A program made the position numbers and the translations under genes. The notes beneath the pieces are model-generated. The model ran no database searches. It saw only the letters and a list, made by a program, of their open reading frames with translations, and was not told the DNA's origin. 64,000 bases of DNA from Hominisplanchenecus faecis (GTDB lineage: Bacteria; Bacillota; Clostridia; Lachnospirales; Lachnospiraceae): positions 124,001-188,000 of the forward strand of contig NZ_JAJEQE010000001.1 of the NCBI RefSeq assembly GCF_020687205.1, in the 5' to 3' direction. Positions 16,211-24,739 of the stretch are shown piece after piece (position 1 is the first letter of the stretch; each line of letters starts with the position of its first letter).

Positions 16211-17531
16211 CCGTCTGACAAAACTGGTCGACTGCCACGCACTTTTCCATGCGGTAGCCTTTTGCCTCAAACATTGCCAGATCTCTTGCAAGACTGCTCG
16301 GTTTGCAGGAAATATAGACTATGCGTTCCACGCCGTAATCCAGAATCTTCGGCAGTGCTTTCGGGTGTACGCCGTCTCTTGGCGGATCCAGAATGATCAG
16401 ATCCGGTTTTTCTGTAATATAATCGAGTGCCTTCAGCACATCATCCGCAAGAAAAGTGCAGTTTGTGATGCCGTTCATCGCTGCATTCTCTTTTGCCGCT
16501 TCCACTGCCTCCGGTATGATCTCCACGCCGATCACCTGTTTTGCAACAGCCGCTGCGATCTGAGCGATCGTTCCGGTTCCGCTGTAGAGATCAAAGACCA
16601 CTTTGTCTTTGGTATCTCCGATGTACTCTCTGACCGTCTGATACAAAATCTCAGCTCCTCTGGAGTTTGGCTGGAAGAAGGAAAATGGTGTGATCTTAAA
16701 ACGCAGTTCCAGAAGCTCCTCATAAAAATAGTCCTGACCATACAGAAGTCTTGTCTCATCGCTTTTTACGACATCTGACAGAGAGTCGTTAATGATATGC
16801 AGGATACCGACAATGCTTCCTTCCAGATCCAGTGCCAGAAGTGCTTCTTTTAATGGATCAAGGTCGTATTCTTCCTGGCTTGTGGTGACAAGGTTGACGA
16901 GTATTTCACCGGTCTTGCTGCCGCGTCTTAAAAGCAGATGACGCAGATAACCTGTGTGCTGCATTTTGTGATAATAAGAAACCCTGCGTTCACGGAAATA
17001 GTGAAGCACGCAGCTAAGGATTTTGTCCATGTCTTCGTGTACCAGCTTGCAGTCTTCTGCATTTAACACATCATATGTGCTGCCTTTTTTATGAAGTCCA
17101 AGTGACAATGGCCCGTCTTTGTATTCATCCCCAAAAGAAAATTCCATTTTGTTGCGATATGCAAACTCGATCGGGCTTCCTTTGATCGGCTCAAAAGTAT
17201 ATTCATAATCCACCGCATCATCAAACAATTTTTTGATCTGCTCTTCTTTCATTTTCAGCTGCTCTTCGTAGAGCATAGTCTGATACATACAGCCGCCGCA
17301 TGACGGAAAAATACTACAGAGCGGATCTCTCTTTTCCAGCTCTGACTTTTCCAGCACTTCCAGAAGTCTGCCTTCCACACGGCCGCCGCGTTTTTTGTTG
17401 ATCATAAATCTTACTTTCTGCCCCGGAATCCCATTTTTTACGGTGACCGTGGTATCTTTGATCTTCACACGTCCCTTATTCTGAAAATCAATCTTTTCAA
17501 TCACGCCTTCGTAAATTTCACCTTTTTTCAT
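16167..17531 (-). CDS. rlmD: 23S rRNA (uracil-5-)-methyltransferase RlmD/RumA
   Basis: The enzyme methylates a conserved uracil of 23S rRNA using SAM. The 454-residue protein has an N-terminal TRAM/OB domain (about 1-60), the iron-sulfur Cys cluster region CSIFPSCGGCMYQ (about 72-84), a SAM-binding motif DLYSGTGTI (about 315), the NPP-like LDPPRDGVHP (about 380) and the catalytic Cys in YISCKPSSLARD (about 407). It ends HVETVV plus seven residues. AGGAG precedes the ATG. Its 3' end appears to be the integration site of the conjugative element; the reading frame remains intact. Confidence 0.92.
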   Translation of the reverse strand: MKKGEIYEGVIEKIDFQNKGRVKIKDTTVTVKNGIPGQKVRFMINKKRGGRVEGRLLEVLEKSELEKRDPLCSIFPSCGGCMYQTMLYEEQLKMKEEQIKKLFDDAVDYEYTFEPIKGSPIEFAYRNKMEFSFGDEYKDGPLSLGLHKKGSTYDVLNAEDCKLVHEDMDKILSCVLHYFRERRVSYYHKMQHTGYLRHLLLRRGSKTGEILVNLVTTSQEEYDLDPLKEALLALDLEGSIVGILHIINDSLSDVVKSDETRLLYGQDYFYEELLELRFKITPFSFFQPNSRGAEILYQTVREYIGDTKDKVVFDLYSGTGTIAQIAAAVAKQVIGVEIIPEAVEAAKENAAMNGITNCTFLADDVLKALDYITEKPDLIILDPPRDGVHPKALPKILDYGVERIVYISCKPSSLARDLAMFEAKGYRMEKCVAVDQFCQTVHVETVVGLQRKDT

Positions 17532-17641
17532 CTTCGCTCCTTATGTTATCTGTTTTTGTCTGATTCATCGCCGGCTGATACTTTTCTGTTCTTGATTCAC
17601 CAGCATTTCTGTGAAACATCTGTTTTATCTTTAACAGAAAA

Positions 17642-17670
17642 CATGGAGGTACATTTTCTGCACCTCCATG
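17642..17670 (-). terminator. Terminator upstream of rlmD
   Basis: CATGGAGGT (17642-17650) and ACCTCCATG (17662-17670) form a 9-bp stem. On the minus strand it is followed by TTTTCTGTT. It ends transcription from the small acidic membrane protein gene. Confidence 0.75.
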
Positions 17671-17737
17671 CGATACACCTGTGTCATGTTTTACGGCCTT
17701 TGCAACAAGTGCTTCGACCGGTACGGAACCGTTATGA

Positions 17738-17986
17738 TTATTCTTCCGTTTCTTTGTCTTCCTCGTCTTCATCATCGAAGTAGTTGTCGAAATCATCATC
17801 CAGATCGTCATCAAAATCATCCAGATAATCCGGTGTAAAGTAACGGTAAACTGCATAAGCAATACCTGCAACGGCTGCTACAGCACCAAGAACTGCCAGA
17901 ACCAGAAGTACGGTATTTTTCTGTTTTTCTTCTTCTTTTTTCTGTAATGCAGTGATCAGATCTTTTAATTCATCCAGTTTGTTCAT
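17738..17986 (-). CDS. Small membrane protein with acidic tail
   Basis: The 82-residue protein is read from the second ATG at 17986, at better spacing from AGGA than the ATG at 17992. It has a charged N-terminal helix (LKDLITALQKKEEEKQK), one membrane helix at about residues 25-45 (VLLVLAVLGAVAAVAGIAYAVY), and a tail almost entirely of Asp, Glu and aromatic residues (DDFDDDLDDDFDNYFDDEDEED). Small proteins of this plan, as in DUF4366-like groups, occur in Lachnospiraceae; the function is unknown. It lies between pcrA and rlmD and has its own terminator. Confidence 0.7.
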   Translation of the reverse strand: MNKLDELKDLITALQKKEEEKQKNTVLLVLAVLGAVAAVAGIAYAVYRYFTPDYLDDFDDDLDDDFDNYFDDEDEEDKETEE

Positions 17987-18094
17987 ATGCACACGTCCTT
18001 TCCTGTCTGCCTTCTGACAGACACCTTTCTTTCTCCGATAAGTATATCACTTTTTCGGTGAAAATACTATAAAAATCTGAATAATTCTTCTTTT

Positions 18095-20320
18095 TTATAA
18101 TTTCTTTAATTTTGCAAAAGCAGCAAACATTTTTTTGACGCCGCATTTTTCAAAATTCACCGTCACTTCATAGTCTCTGCCGCCGTCTTCAATCTTCTCT
18201 ACGATGCCAACGCCGAATTTGATATGACGAACGGTATCTCCAACGGCATAGTCCAGACTGCCTGCTTTTGCCGGCATTCCTTTTTTCAGATCAAACACAC
18301 TGTCATAAGCCTTTGTCTGAAAAATGCTCTTTGCCTGCATGAAAGAGGTCTGAACACGCGGCTTCGGCTCCTGCTCCTTTGGCTCTTCCCGTTTCTCTTT
18401 TTTCAACAGCTCTTCCGGAAGTTCGTTTAGAAACCTGGACGGACGGTTGTAATGTGTTTCTCCGTGCGTCATACGCTTTTTCGCATGTGTCAGAGTAAGA
18501 TCCTGCATCGCTCTTGTGATGCCGACATAGCAAAGTCTCCGCTCCTCTTCCAGAGCATCCGGATCCTCCGAATCCACCGACATATAACTTGGAAAAAGCC
18601 CATCTTCCATACCGGTCAGATAAACCTGCGGAAATTCCAGTCCCTTGGCACTGTGCAGCGTCATCAGAATCACTCTTCCGGCATCGTCATCCATACTGTC
18701 GATATCGGCAACCAGTGCCACTTCCGAAAGAAAACCTTCCAGTGATGGCTCTTGTGCATCTTCTTCATAGGAAGCTGCTTTGTTGATCAGTTCATCGATA
18801 TTTTCAATACGTGCCCTTGCTTCTTCTGTGCCTTCTGCTTCCAGTTCTTTTACATAACCGGTCCGGTCGATCACTTCCTGCAAAAGCTCCTGTACACTGA
18901 AATAATCTTCCTGTGTCCGCAGCGTGCGGATCAACGTCACAAAACTCTCAATTTTGGCAGCTGCCCTTCCGCCGCCCGGAATCTTTGAAATTTCAGAAAG
19001 TGCCTCATAAAAGCTGACATTCTGTTCCGTTGCATATTCCTGCACACGGTTGATCGTCGTCGCACCGATCCCACGCTTTGGTACATTTAAGATACGTCTT
19101 ACGGCGATATCATCCCTTGCATTATCAATGGTTTTTAAATATGCCAGCAGATCTTTGATCTCTTTTCTGGCATAGAAGTTTACACCTCCAATGATCTTAT
19201 ACGGTATATTCGCCATCAGAAACTTTTCTTCAAATATACGTGACTGAGCATTGGTACGATAAAGAACCGCAAAATCTCCGTACTGGGCATCCTGATTTCG
19301 TACTTTTGCAGCAATCTCTCCAACAATGATCTCTGCCTCATCATACGCAGACATAAAACTGCGTACCCGGACTTTATCGCCTTCCCCGTTTGCCGTCCAC
19401 AGTTTCTTTTCTTTTCGTCCTTTATTGTGGGCGATCACTGTATTTGCCGCATTTAAAATGTTCTGCGTCGAACGGTAATTCTGCTCCAGCTTGATCACTG
19501 TCGCATCCGGAAATGTTTTTTCAAATCCGAGAATATTCTGGATATTTGCTCCGCGGAATTTATAGATCGACTGATCATCATCACCAACCACACAGAGATT
19601 ACGGTATTTTGCTGCCAGAAGGCTGACCAGCTTAAACTGTGCCGTATTGGTATCCTGATACTCATCCACCATAATATAACGGAAACGCTCCTGATATTCA
19701 TTCAGAATATCGGAATTTGCCTGGAACAGTTCCACAGTCTTCATGATCAGATCATCAAAATCCAGAGCATTGCTGCTTTTTAACTGTCTCTGATATTCTG
19801 CATAAACCCTTGCGACCGTCTCCTGACGGAAATTTCCCTGTGCCCGAAGTGCAAACTCCTGCGGACTTACCAGTTCATCTTTCGCTGCCGAAATCGCGGA
19901 CATCAGTGCCCGTTCTTTATAAAGCTTGGTATCCACCTGAAGCTGTTTGCAGACACTTTTCATCAGGCTTTTCTGATCTTCGGTGTCATAGATCGCAAAA
20001 TTGGTGTCAAATCCGATCCATCCAATGTCCCGTCGCAAAATCCGGACGCATGCTGAATGAAAGGTAGAAACCCAAACCTTTCCAGCGGCATCTCCGACTA
20101 ACTTATCCACACGCTCACGCATCTCACCGGCTGCCTTATTGGTAAACGTGATCGCCAGAATATTCCATGGCTTTACCTTCTTTTCTTCCATAAGACAGGC
20201 AATGCGATGTGTCAGCACGCGTGTCTTTCCCGAACCGGCTCCCGCCAGTACAAGAAGCGGTCCTTCCGTATGAAAGACCGCTTCTTTTTGTTTATCGTTC
20301 AGTGTGTCATATACACTCAT
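18095..20320 (-). CDS. pcrA: ATP-dependent DNA helicase PcrA/UvrD
   Basis: This superfamily 1A 3'-5' helicase acts in nucleotide excision repair and removal of recombination intermediates. The 741-residue protein has Walker A GAGSGKT (about 27-33), motif II DEYQDTN (about 220), VGDDDQSIYKFRGA, the motif IV/V/VI set QNYRSTQNI, LMTLHSAKGLEFP and YVGITRA, and a C-terminal Tudor-like RNA polymerase-binding domain (GDTVRHIKFGVGIVEKIE). I chose the ATG at 20320, which follows GGAGG. It begins 13 bases after the stop of the PAP2 gene, so the two may be cotranscribed. Confidence 0.95.
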   Translation of the reverse strand: MSVYDTLNDKQKEAVFHTEGPLLVLAGAGSGKTRVLTHRIACLMEEKKVKPWNILAITFTNKAAGEMRERVDKLVGDAAGKVWVSTFHSACVRILRRDIGWIGFDTNFAIYDTEDQKSLMKSVCKQLQVDTKLYKERALMSAISAAKDELVSPQEFALRAQGNFRQETVARVYAEYQRQLKSSNALDFDDLIMKTVELFQANSDILNEYQERFRYIMVDEYQDTNTAQFKLVSLLAAKYRNLCVVGDDDQSIYKFRGANIQNILGFEKTFPDATVIKLEQNYRSTQNILNAANTVIAHNKGRKEKKLWTANGEGDKVRVRSFMSAYDEAEIIVGEIAAKVRNQDAQYGDFAVLYRTNAQSRIFEEKFLMANIPYKIIGGVNFYARKEIKDLLAYLKTIDNARDDIAVRRILNVPKRGIGATTINRVQEYATEQNVSFYEALSEISKIPGGGRAAAKIESFVTLIRTLRTQEDYFSVQELLQEVIDRTGYVKELEAEGTEEARARIENIDELINKAASYEEDAQEPSLEGFLSEVALVADIDSMDDDAGRVILMTLHSAKGLEFPQVYLTGMEDGLFPSYMSVDSEDPDALEEERRLCYVGITRAMQDLTLTHAKKRMTHGETHYNRPSRFLNELPEELLKKEKREEPKEQEPKPRVQTSFMQAKSIFQTKAYDSVFDLKKGMPAKAGSLDYAVGDTVRHIKFGVGIVEKIEDGGRDYEVTVNFEKCGVKKMFAAFAKLKKL

Positions 20321-20332
20321 AATTTCCTCCAC

Positions 20333-21022
20333 CTAAATTAACTGATTTCGTACTTTGCTCCGCTCTGTTTCCGGATTCACACCATAGCAGAGTTTATCTG
20401 TAACAACGTACAGTGCCAGAGCACAGACTCCATCAAACATCGAATGTTGTTTCAAAAATACAGTAGCTAAAATAATCAGAACCGTCAGAATACCAGTGCC
20501 CCATGCCCAGCCTTTTTGTTTCCGGGCAAGCTTGCTTCTTTTGATCGCCATAAAGGCAGCAAGTGAATTGTATACATGAATACTTGGCAGTACATTGGTC
20601 GGTGTATCGTTCTTATAAACAAACTGCACCAGCCTGATGAAAATATTGTCCCTTTCAAACGTCACCGGACGCAGGTTCAGTCCATTTGGATAAATGGCAG
20701 ATACAACCAGAAAAAGTGTCATACCAAGAGCCAGTGTCCCAGCAAGTGCATTAAAATTCTCATCCTCGTGCAACAGAAAATAAATCACCGTCGCCGCAAT
20801 ATAAACAAACCATAATAAATATGGTATGATAAAAATCTCCTGAAACGGAATCTTATAATCCAAAGCACAGGCAGTAATATGTATGCCGGAAACATGCCTG
20901 TTCTCCAGCCATGAAAAACCTGACAGATAAAAAATACAAAAGCCTAAAATCACCGCCACTCTGCAAAGCAGTGTTTTCTTCCTGGCTATGATCTCTTTTA
21001 TAATGATTACCTCCCTTTTCAC
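20333..21022 (-). CDS. PAP2-superfamily membrane phosphatase
   Basis: The 229-residue protein has about five to six membrane helices and the PAP2 histidines in reduced form: PSIHVYNSLA (about 145-154) and LKQHSMFDG (about 190-198), giving the two catalytic His with an Asp. These enzymes dephosphorylate lipid phosphates or act as inositol phosphoceramide-type transferases. The given start is GTG with a weak site. A strong GGGAGG lies just inside the frame and would serve an ATT or ATA codon about eight bases later, so the true start could be five to seven codons downstream. A TTGACA-like -35 lies about 80 bases upstream. Confidence 0.8.
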   Translation of the reverse strand: MKREVIIIKEIIARKKTLLCRVAVILGFCIFYLSGFSWLENRHVSGIHITACALDYKIPFQEIFIIPYLLWFVYIAATVIYFLLHEDENFNALAGTLALGMTLFLVVSAIYPNGLNLRPVTFERDNIFIRLVQFVYKNDTPTNVLPSIHVYNSLAAFMAIKRSKLARKQKGWAWGTGILTVLIILATVFLKQHSMFDGVCALALYVVTDKLCYGVNPETERSKVRNQLI

Positions 21023-21176
21023 ATTTCAAATTCTTTCTTACAAGTATTCTAAAACGGGTGTTTTCTCATAACAGATATAGTGCCAGCATGAATGCAAAAT
21101 GTCAACCCAATTATTTTATTTTAAGAAAAATTAAATAATTCATCAGATTATCTTTTGATATTTTTTATCAAAGCCC

Positions 21177-21205
21177 TTGTCATCTGGTTTTAAAAACTAT
21201 ATAAT
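21177..21205 (+). promoter_or_regulatory. Vegetative (sigma-A) promoter for the DUF1836 gene
   Basis: TTGTCA (21177-21182), a 17-base spacer and a perfect TATAAT (21200-21205). It lies about 95 bases before the DUF1836 start codon. Confidence 0.75.
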
Positions 21206-21298
21206 GTAATACGATGATGCCAGGGTCATTATCTTGTACTACTTTTATACAAAAACATGAAAAAGAAGCCCGCAGGGCGGATTTTGGAGGATACTGCA

Positions 21299-21907
21299 AT
21301 GACAATCAACACAGACCAGCTTCTGGAGAGTATTCTCGACAGTCTTGACCGTATTGATTACGTGAAGTCCGAGGATATTCCCGATATACAGTTATATATG
21401 GATCAGGTAACCACCTTCATGGATTCTCATCTGGCTTCCACCAGACGTTATCCAAGCGATAAGATCTTAACAAAGACCATGATCAACAACTATGCAAAAA
21501 ATCATCTGCTTCCACCGCCGGAAAAGAAAAAGTATTCCAGAGAACATATGCTTCTGATGCTCTTTATTTATTATTTCAAATCTTTCCTTTCTATTACTGA
21601 TATTCAGACTTTAATGGAACCTCTGACCGGAAAATATTTTCAGAAGGAAGACGGTTACAATCTGGAATCTATTTACAACGAAGTCATGGAACTGGAAAAA
21701 TCGCAGGTGGATGTTCTGAAAGACACGGTACGTCGCCTGTACAGTACTTCTCAGAACAGTTTTTCCGATGCATCCGAAGAAGAGCAGGATTTCTTACGGC
21801 AGTTCTCTTTTATCTGCATGCTGAGTTTCGATGTCTACCTGAAAAAGCAAATGATCGAACGTCTGATCGACCAACTGCCTGCACCCGATTTTCTGAAGAA
21901 AAAATAA
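21299..21907 (+). CDS. DUF1836 domain protein, probable transcriptional regulator
   Basis: The 202-residue protein is read from the ATG at 21299, preceded by GGAGG at eight bases; an earlier in-frame ATG at 21257 has no such site. Its N-terminal half fits DUF1836, with SDKILTKTMINNYAKNHLLPPPEKKKYSREHMLLMLFIYYFKSFLSITDIQ (split here by family pattern into a MerR-like winged helix and a helical part). The C-terminal third is helical with no known motif. It is a single-gene unit with a clear promoter and a terminator shared with the convergent yerC gene. Confidence 0.8.
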   Translation: MTINTDQLLESILDSLDRIDYVKSEDIPDIQLYMDQVTTFMDSHLASTRRYPSDKILTKTMINNYAKNHLLPPPEKKKYSREHMLLMLFIYYFKSFLSITDIQTLMEPLTGKYFQKEDGYNLESIYNEVMELEKSQVDVLKDTVRRLYSTSQNSFSDASEEEQDFLRQFSFICMLSFDVYLKKQMIERLIDQLPAPDFLKKK

Positions 21908-21955
21908 GAGCCGTACGGTTCGTGTCTTCTGACACGGACCATACAGCTCTTTTTG
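21907..21955 (+). terminator. Bidirectional terminator between DUF1836 and yerC genes
   Basis: A long imperfect stem runs from AGAGC (21907) to GCTCT (21950), with a CGTGTC/GACACG inner part and a TTCT loop, followed by TTTTT. It overlaps the last base of the DUF1836 stop and serves the convergent yerC gene as well. Confidence 0.8.
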
Positions 21956-21959
21956 TCTC

Positions 21960-22247
21960 TTATTTGCCCATTCGGTCAAACACCATTTCGTAACCGTCAT
22001 TTCCATAATTCAGAGAACGGTTCACACGGCTGATCGTTGCGGTGGAAGCTCCTGTCTTCTCTGCGATTTCCAGATAAGTACGTTTCTCACGAAGCATCTT
22101 TGCCACTTCAAATCTCTGTGACAGAGAAAGAAGCTCATTTACGGTACATACATCCTCAAAAAATGCATAACATTCTTCCTTATCCTGCAGACTCAAAATA
22201 GCCTCAAACAGACTGTCCACTGCCTCTGTTCTGATTTTCTTACTCAT
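21960..22247 (-). CDS. YerC/YecD family TrpR-like DNA-binding protein
   Basis: The 95-residue protein is a TrpR-superfamily helix-turn-helix regulator. The signature is complete: LFEAILSLQDKEECYAFFEDVCTVNELLSLSQRFEVAKML, then YLEIAEKTGASTATISRVNRSLNYG as the recognition helices. The effector is unknown for this family. It starts with an ATG after GGGG and faces the DUF1836 gene with a shared terminator. Confidence 0.9.
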   Translation of the reverse strand: MSKKIRTEAVDSLFEAILSLQDKEECYAFFEDVCTVNELLSLSQRFEVAKMLREKRTYLEIAEKTGASTATISRVNRSLNYGNDGYEMVFDRMGK

Positions 22248-22404
22248 GACGTAACCCCTTTACTTTTTGCTCTTTTTGTGTTTTCTGACATAAGCCACAC
22301 CTGAAATATCACTTTTTCCATTTTAGCACATTAAACTTGTAGTGTAAAGAGTTACCGTCTCTCCTGTACACGATTTCAGCTGATTTTATCTTTTTTTAAT
22401 ACTT

Positions 22405-23328
22405 TTACTCCTCCCAGAGCTTCTGCGGATACAGACCCTGATCCTTTAAAGACTGGATTGCCGCTACGACAAACGGTTTGTCTTCTTTATAGGTAACGCC
22501 ATACCATTTGTCCAGTGATTTACGAACTTCTACCGTTGCTTTTCCCTCTGAAAGCAGGTTACTGACTACCTCCGGCAGGAAATATTCGCATTTCATCGGA
22601 TTCACCGACAGATTTTTTTTCAGGAATACCGGAAAACGTTCTTTCAGTTCTTTCAGAATACTTGCAGAAAATCCCCACATATTCATGGAAACTAGAGAAC
22701 CTTCCGGAATCACAGTCCAGGTCTGTCCATCGTCTTCTGTGTATTCCGTCTGATCACCACGTTTTTCAATATGCGTACGCTCATGGATCGCAACCAGATG
22801 ATTCTGCTCATCTGTTGTGCAGACTCCTCTCGCCACATGACCGTTTTCTGTCAGAGTATTCTCGACTTTATATGCCACCATAGTATAACGATATTTATCA
22901 TCATCCTGATGTGTGGACAGGAAATCATAAATCTCCTGAAATGCATGAACACCATAATAATCATCTGCATTGATCACCGCAAACGGACCGCTGATCGCAT
23001 CGATACAACTGAGGATCGCATGGCCGGTACCAAACGGTTTCACTCTTCCTTCCGGCACTTCAAATCCTTCCGGAAGATTGGAAAGTTCCTGGTATACATA
23101 GGAGACCTTCATAATTTTACTCATGCGGTTTCCGATACTCTCTCTGAAGTCTGCCTCATTTTCTTTTTTTATGATAAATACAACTTCCTCAAATCCTGCT
23201 CTTTTTGCATCATAAATCGAAAAATCCATAATGATGTGTCCCTGTGCATCGACCGGATCGATCTGCTTTAAACCACCATATCGACTTCCCATTCCTGCTG
23301 CCATAATTACCAGAATCGGTTTTTTCAT
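22405..23328 (-). CDS. Sugar-phosphate nucleotidyltransferase family protein
   Basis: The 307-residue protein has the NTP-transferase fold. The N-terminal signature AAGMGSRYGGLKQ (about 10-22) binds the nucleotide, and the metal-binding INADDYYG lies at about 118-125. It also has GTGHAILSC at about 100. This clade is close to glucose-1-phosphate nucleotidyltransferases, but the sugar cannot be read from sequence. It stands alone, starting after AAGGAGG, with no polysaccharide genes adjacent; the envelope cluster begins about 8 kb away. Confidence 0.8.
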   Translation of the reverse strand: MKKPILVIMAAGMGSRYGGLKQIDPVDAQGHIIMDFSIYDAKRAGFEEVVFIIKKENEADFRESIGNRMSKIMKVSYVYQELSNLPEGFEVPEGRVKPFGTGHAILSCIDAISGPFAVINADDYYGVHAFQEIYDFLSTHQDDDKYRYTMVAYKVENTLTENGHVARGVCTTDEQNHLVAIHERTHIEKRGDQTEYTEDDGQTWTVIPEGSLVSMNMWGFSASILKELKERFPVFLKKNLSVNPMKCEYFLPEVVSNLLSEGKATVEVRKSLDKWYGVTYKEDKPFVVAAIQSLKDQGLYPQKLWEE

Positions 23329-23478
23329 TGTATGTTCCTCCTTGCCTATTGTCGTTTTATTTTCTGATAAAATTTCAAACCCATGCTCCGGATGCCGAAC
23401 CTGGAAAGCATTGATTGCGACACCTCTTTTCGTATTGTAACACAGGAGCTGAAAATCTTCAATCCGAATGCAAATGCA

Positions 23479-23522
23479 CCTTTCTTTTTCTTTCTCATAT
23501 ATTACAGTTAGAAAAAGAAAGG
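23479..23522 (+). promoter_or_regulatory. Hairpin overlapping the ribosome binding site of the NMT1-like gene
   Basis: CCTTTCTTTTTCT (23479-23491) and AGAAAAAGAAAGG (23510-23522) are perfect 13-bp complements with an 18-base loop. The right arm runs into the AAAGGAG ribosome binding site of the downstream lipoprotein gene, so folding would hide part of it. Confidence 0.5.
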
Positions 23523-23529
23523 AGTTTTT

Positions 23530-24534
23530 ATGAAAAAGAAATCATTTCTCTTATCTTTCCTGATCCTTTTTGCACTGCTCGCACTTGTCGGCTGCAAAAA
23601 ACATCCTTCCGGTGAAACGCTTTCCAAAGTAACCCTGAACGAAGTAGCACATTCCATTTTTTATGCCCCTCAATATGTTGCCATACAGGAAGGCTATTTT
23701 GCCGAAGAAGGAATAGATCTGAATCTTGTCACCGGGTTTGGTGCAGATAAAACCATGACAGCCGTACTTTCTGGCGAGGCAGACATCGGCTTTATGGGAG
23801 CTGAGGCAACGATCTATGCCTATGCTGAAGGAGCCAAAGACTCCGTTGTCAACTTTGCTCAGCTGACTCAGCGTGCCGGCAACTTTCTGGTGGCCAGAGA
23901 AGAGGATCCTGATTTTTCCTGGCAGGACTTAAAAGGCAAAAAAGTACTTGGCGGTCGAAAAGGCGGCATGCCGGAAATGGTTTTTGAGTATATTCTGAAA
24001 AAGAATAACCTTGATCCGGCAACAGATCTTTCCATTGACCAGAGTATCGATTTTGGTTCTACTGCTGCCGCTTTCTCCGGCGGACAGGGTGATTACACCG
24101 TCGAGTTCGAACCGTCTGCCACGGCTCTGGAACAGGAAGGCAGCGGCTATGTTGTTGCTTCGCTCGGCGTTGACTCCGGCTATGTTCCTTACACAGCTTA
24201 CTGTGCAAAATCCAGTTATCTGAAAGAATCACCTCAGATCATCCAGGGATTCACCAATGCTCTGCAAAAAGGTATGGATTATGTGCATGCCCACACGCCT
24301 GCTGAAATCGCACAGGTGATCAAACCGCAGTTTGATGATACCGACATGGAGACACTGACCGCCATCGTCAAACGTTATCAGGAACAGGATACCTGGAAAG
24401 ATTCTCTGATTTTTGAAAAAGACAGTTTCCTGCTGCTTTCTGACATTCTGGAAAGTGCCGGTGAGCTGAGTGAAAAAGTCCCTTATGAACAGCTCGTGAC
24501 CACAGACTTTGCAAAAAAAGCCGCAAGTCACTGA
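23530..24534 (+). CDS. NMT1/THI5-like ABC transporter substrate-binding lipoprotein
   Basis: The 334-residue protein has a lipoprotein signal peptide with lipobox ALVGC (Cys at about 22). The mature part is a periplasmic-binding fold of the NMT1/THI5/SsuA type: EVAHSIFYAPQYVAIQEGYFAEEGIDL, then TMTAVLSGEADIGFMG and GRKGGMPEMVFEYILKKNN. Family members bind thiamine precursors, riboflavin-pathway compounds or sulfonates; the substrate is not clear. No permease or ATPase gene lies nearby, so it must share a transporter encoded elsewhere. Its ribosome binding site sits in a possible hairpin. Confidence 0.88.
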   Translation: MKKKSFLLSFLILFALLALVGCKKHPSGETLSKVTLNEVAHSIFYAPQYVAIQEGYFAEEGIDLNLVTGFGADKTMTAVLSGEADIGFMGAEATIYAYAEGAKDSVVNFAQLTQRAGNFLVAREEDPDFSWQDLKGKKVLGGRKGGMPEMVFEYILKKNNLDPATDLSIDQSIDFGSTAAAFSGGQGDYTVEFEPSATALEQEGSGYVVASLGVDSGYVPYTAYCAKSSYLKESPQIIQGFTNALQKGMDYVHAHTPAEIAQVIKPQFDDTDMETLTAIVKRYQEQDTWKDSLIFEKDSFLLLSDILESAGELSEKVPYEQLVTTDFAKKAASH

Positions 24535-24555
24535 TTTTGACTGGATAGACTTGCA

Positions 24556-24623
24556 CTTACGTGTTATAATTGTGCCAATATGATGTCTGTTTTTTCAAGT
24601 CGAACGCACGTAAGACCTGGCAC
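24556..24623 (+). promoter_or_regulatory. Extended -10 promoter with interleaved inverted repeats upstream of aroK
   Basis: TGTTATAAT (24562-24570) is an extended -10 element; no good -35 is visible. Two inverted repeats interleave around it: CTTACGTG (24556-24563) with CACGTAAG (24607-24614), and GTGCCA (24572-24577) with TGGCAC (24618-24623). The first left arm overlaps the TG of the extended -10, so these may be regulator half-sites. Confidence 0.45.
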
Positions 24624-24739
24624 GCAATTCTGGTCAGCTCTGCTGACATTTACCTGACAGAATCTCCGTGCATCCTGGCATACATCCAACTGAAACTGCA
24701 GACGTCAGAATTGATTTTGTACAGTACAAAGGAGTTTAT

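Noticed and set aside
16012-16242. 76-codon minus-strand ORF crossing the rlmD stop
   Set aside because: It overlaps the end of rlmD in another frame, has no ribosome binding site and no protein-like family pattern; it probably arises from the element junction.
24556-24623. H-type RNA pseudoknot (a-b-a'-b' order of repeats) as a riboswitch for aroK
   Set aside because: The first arm lies upstream of the predicted transcription start, so it would not be in the RNA; regulator half-sites are more likely.
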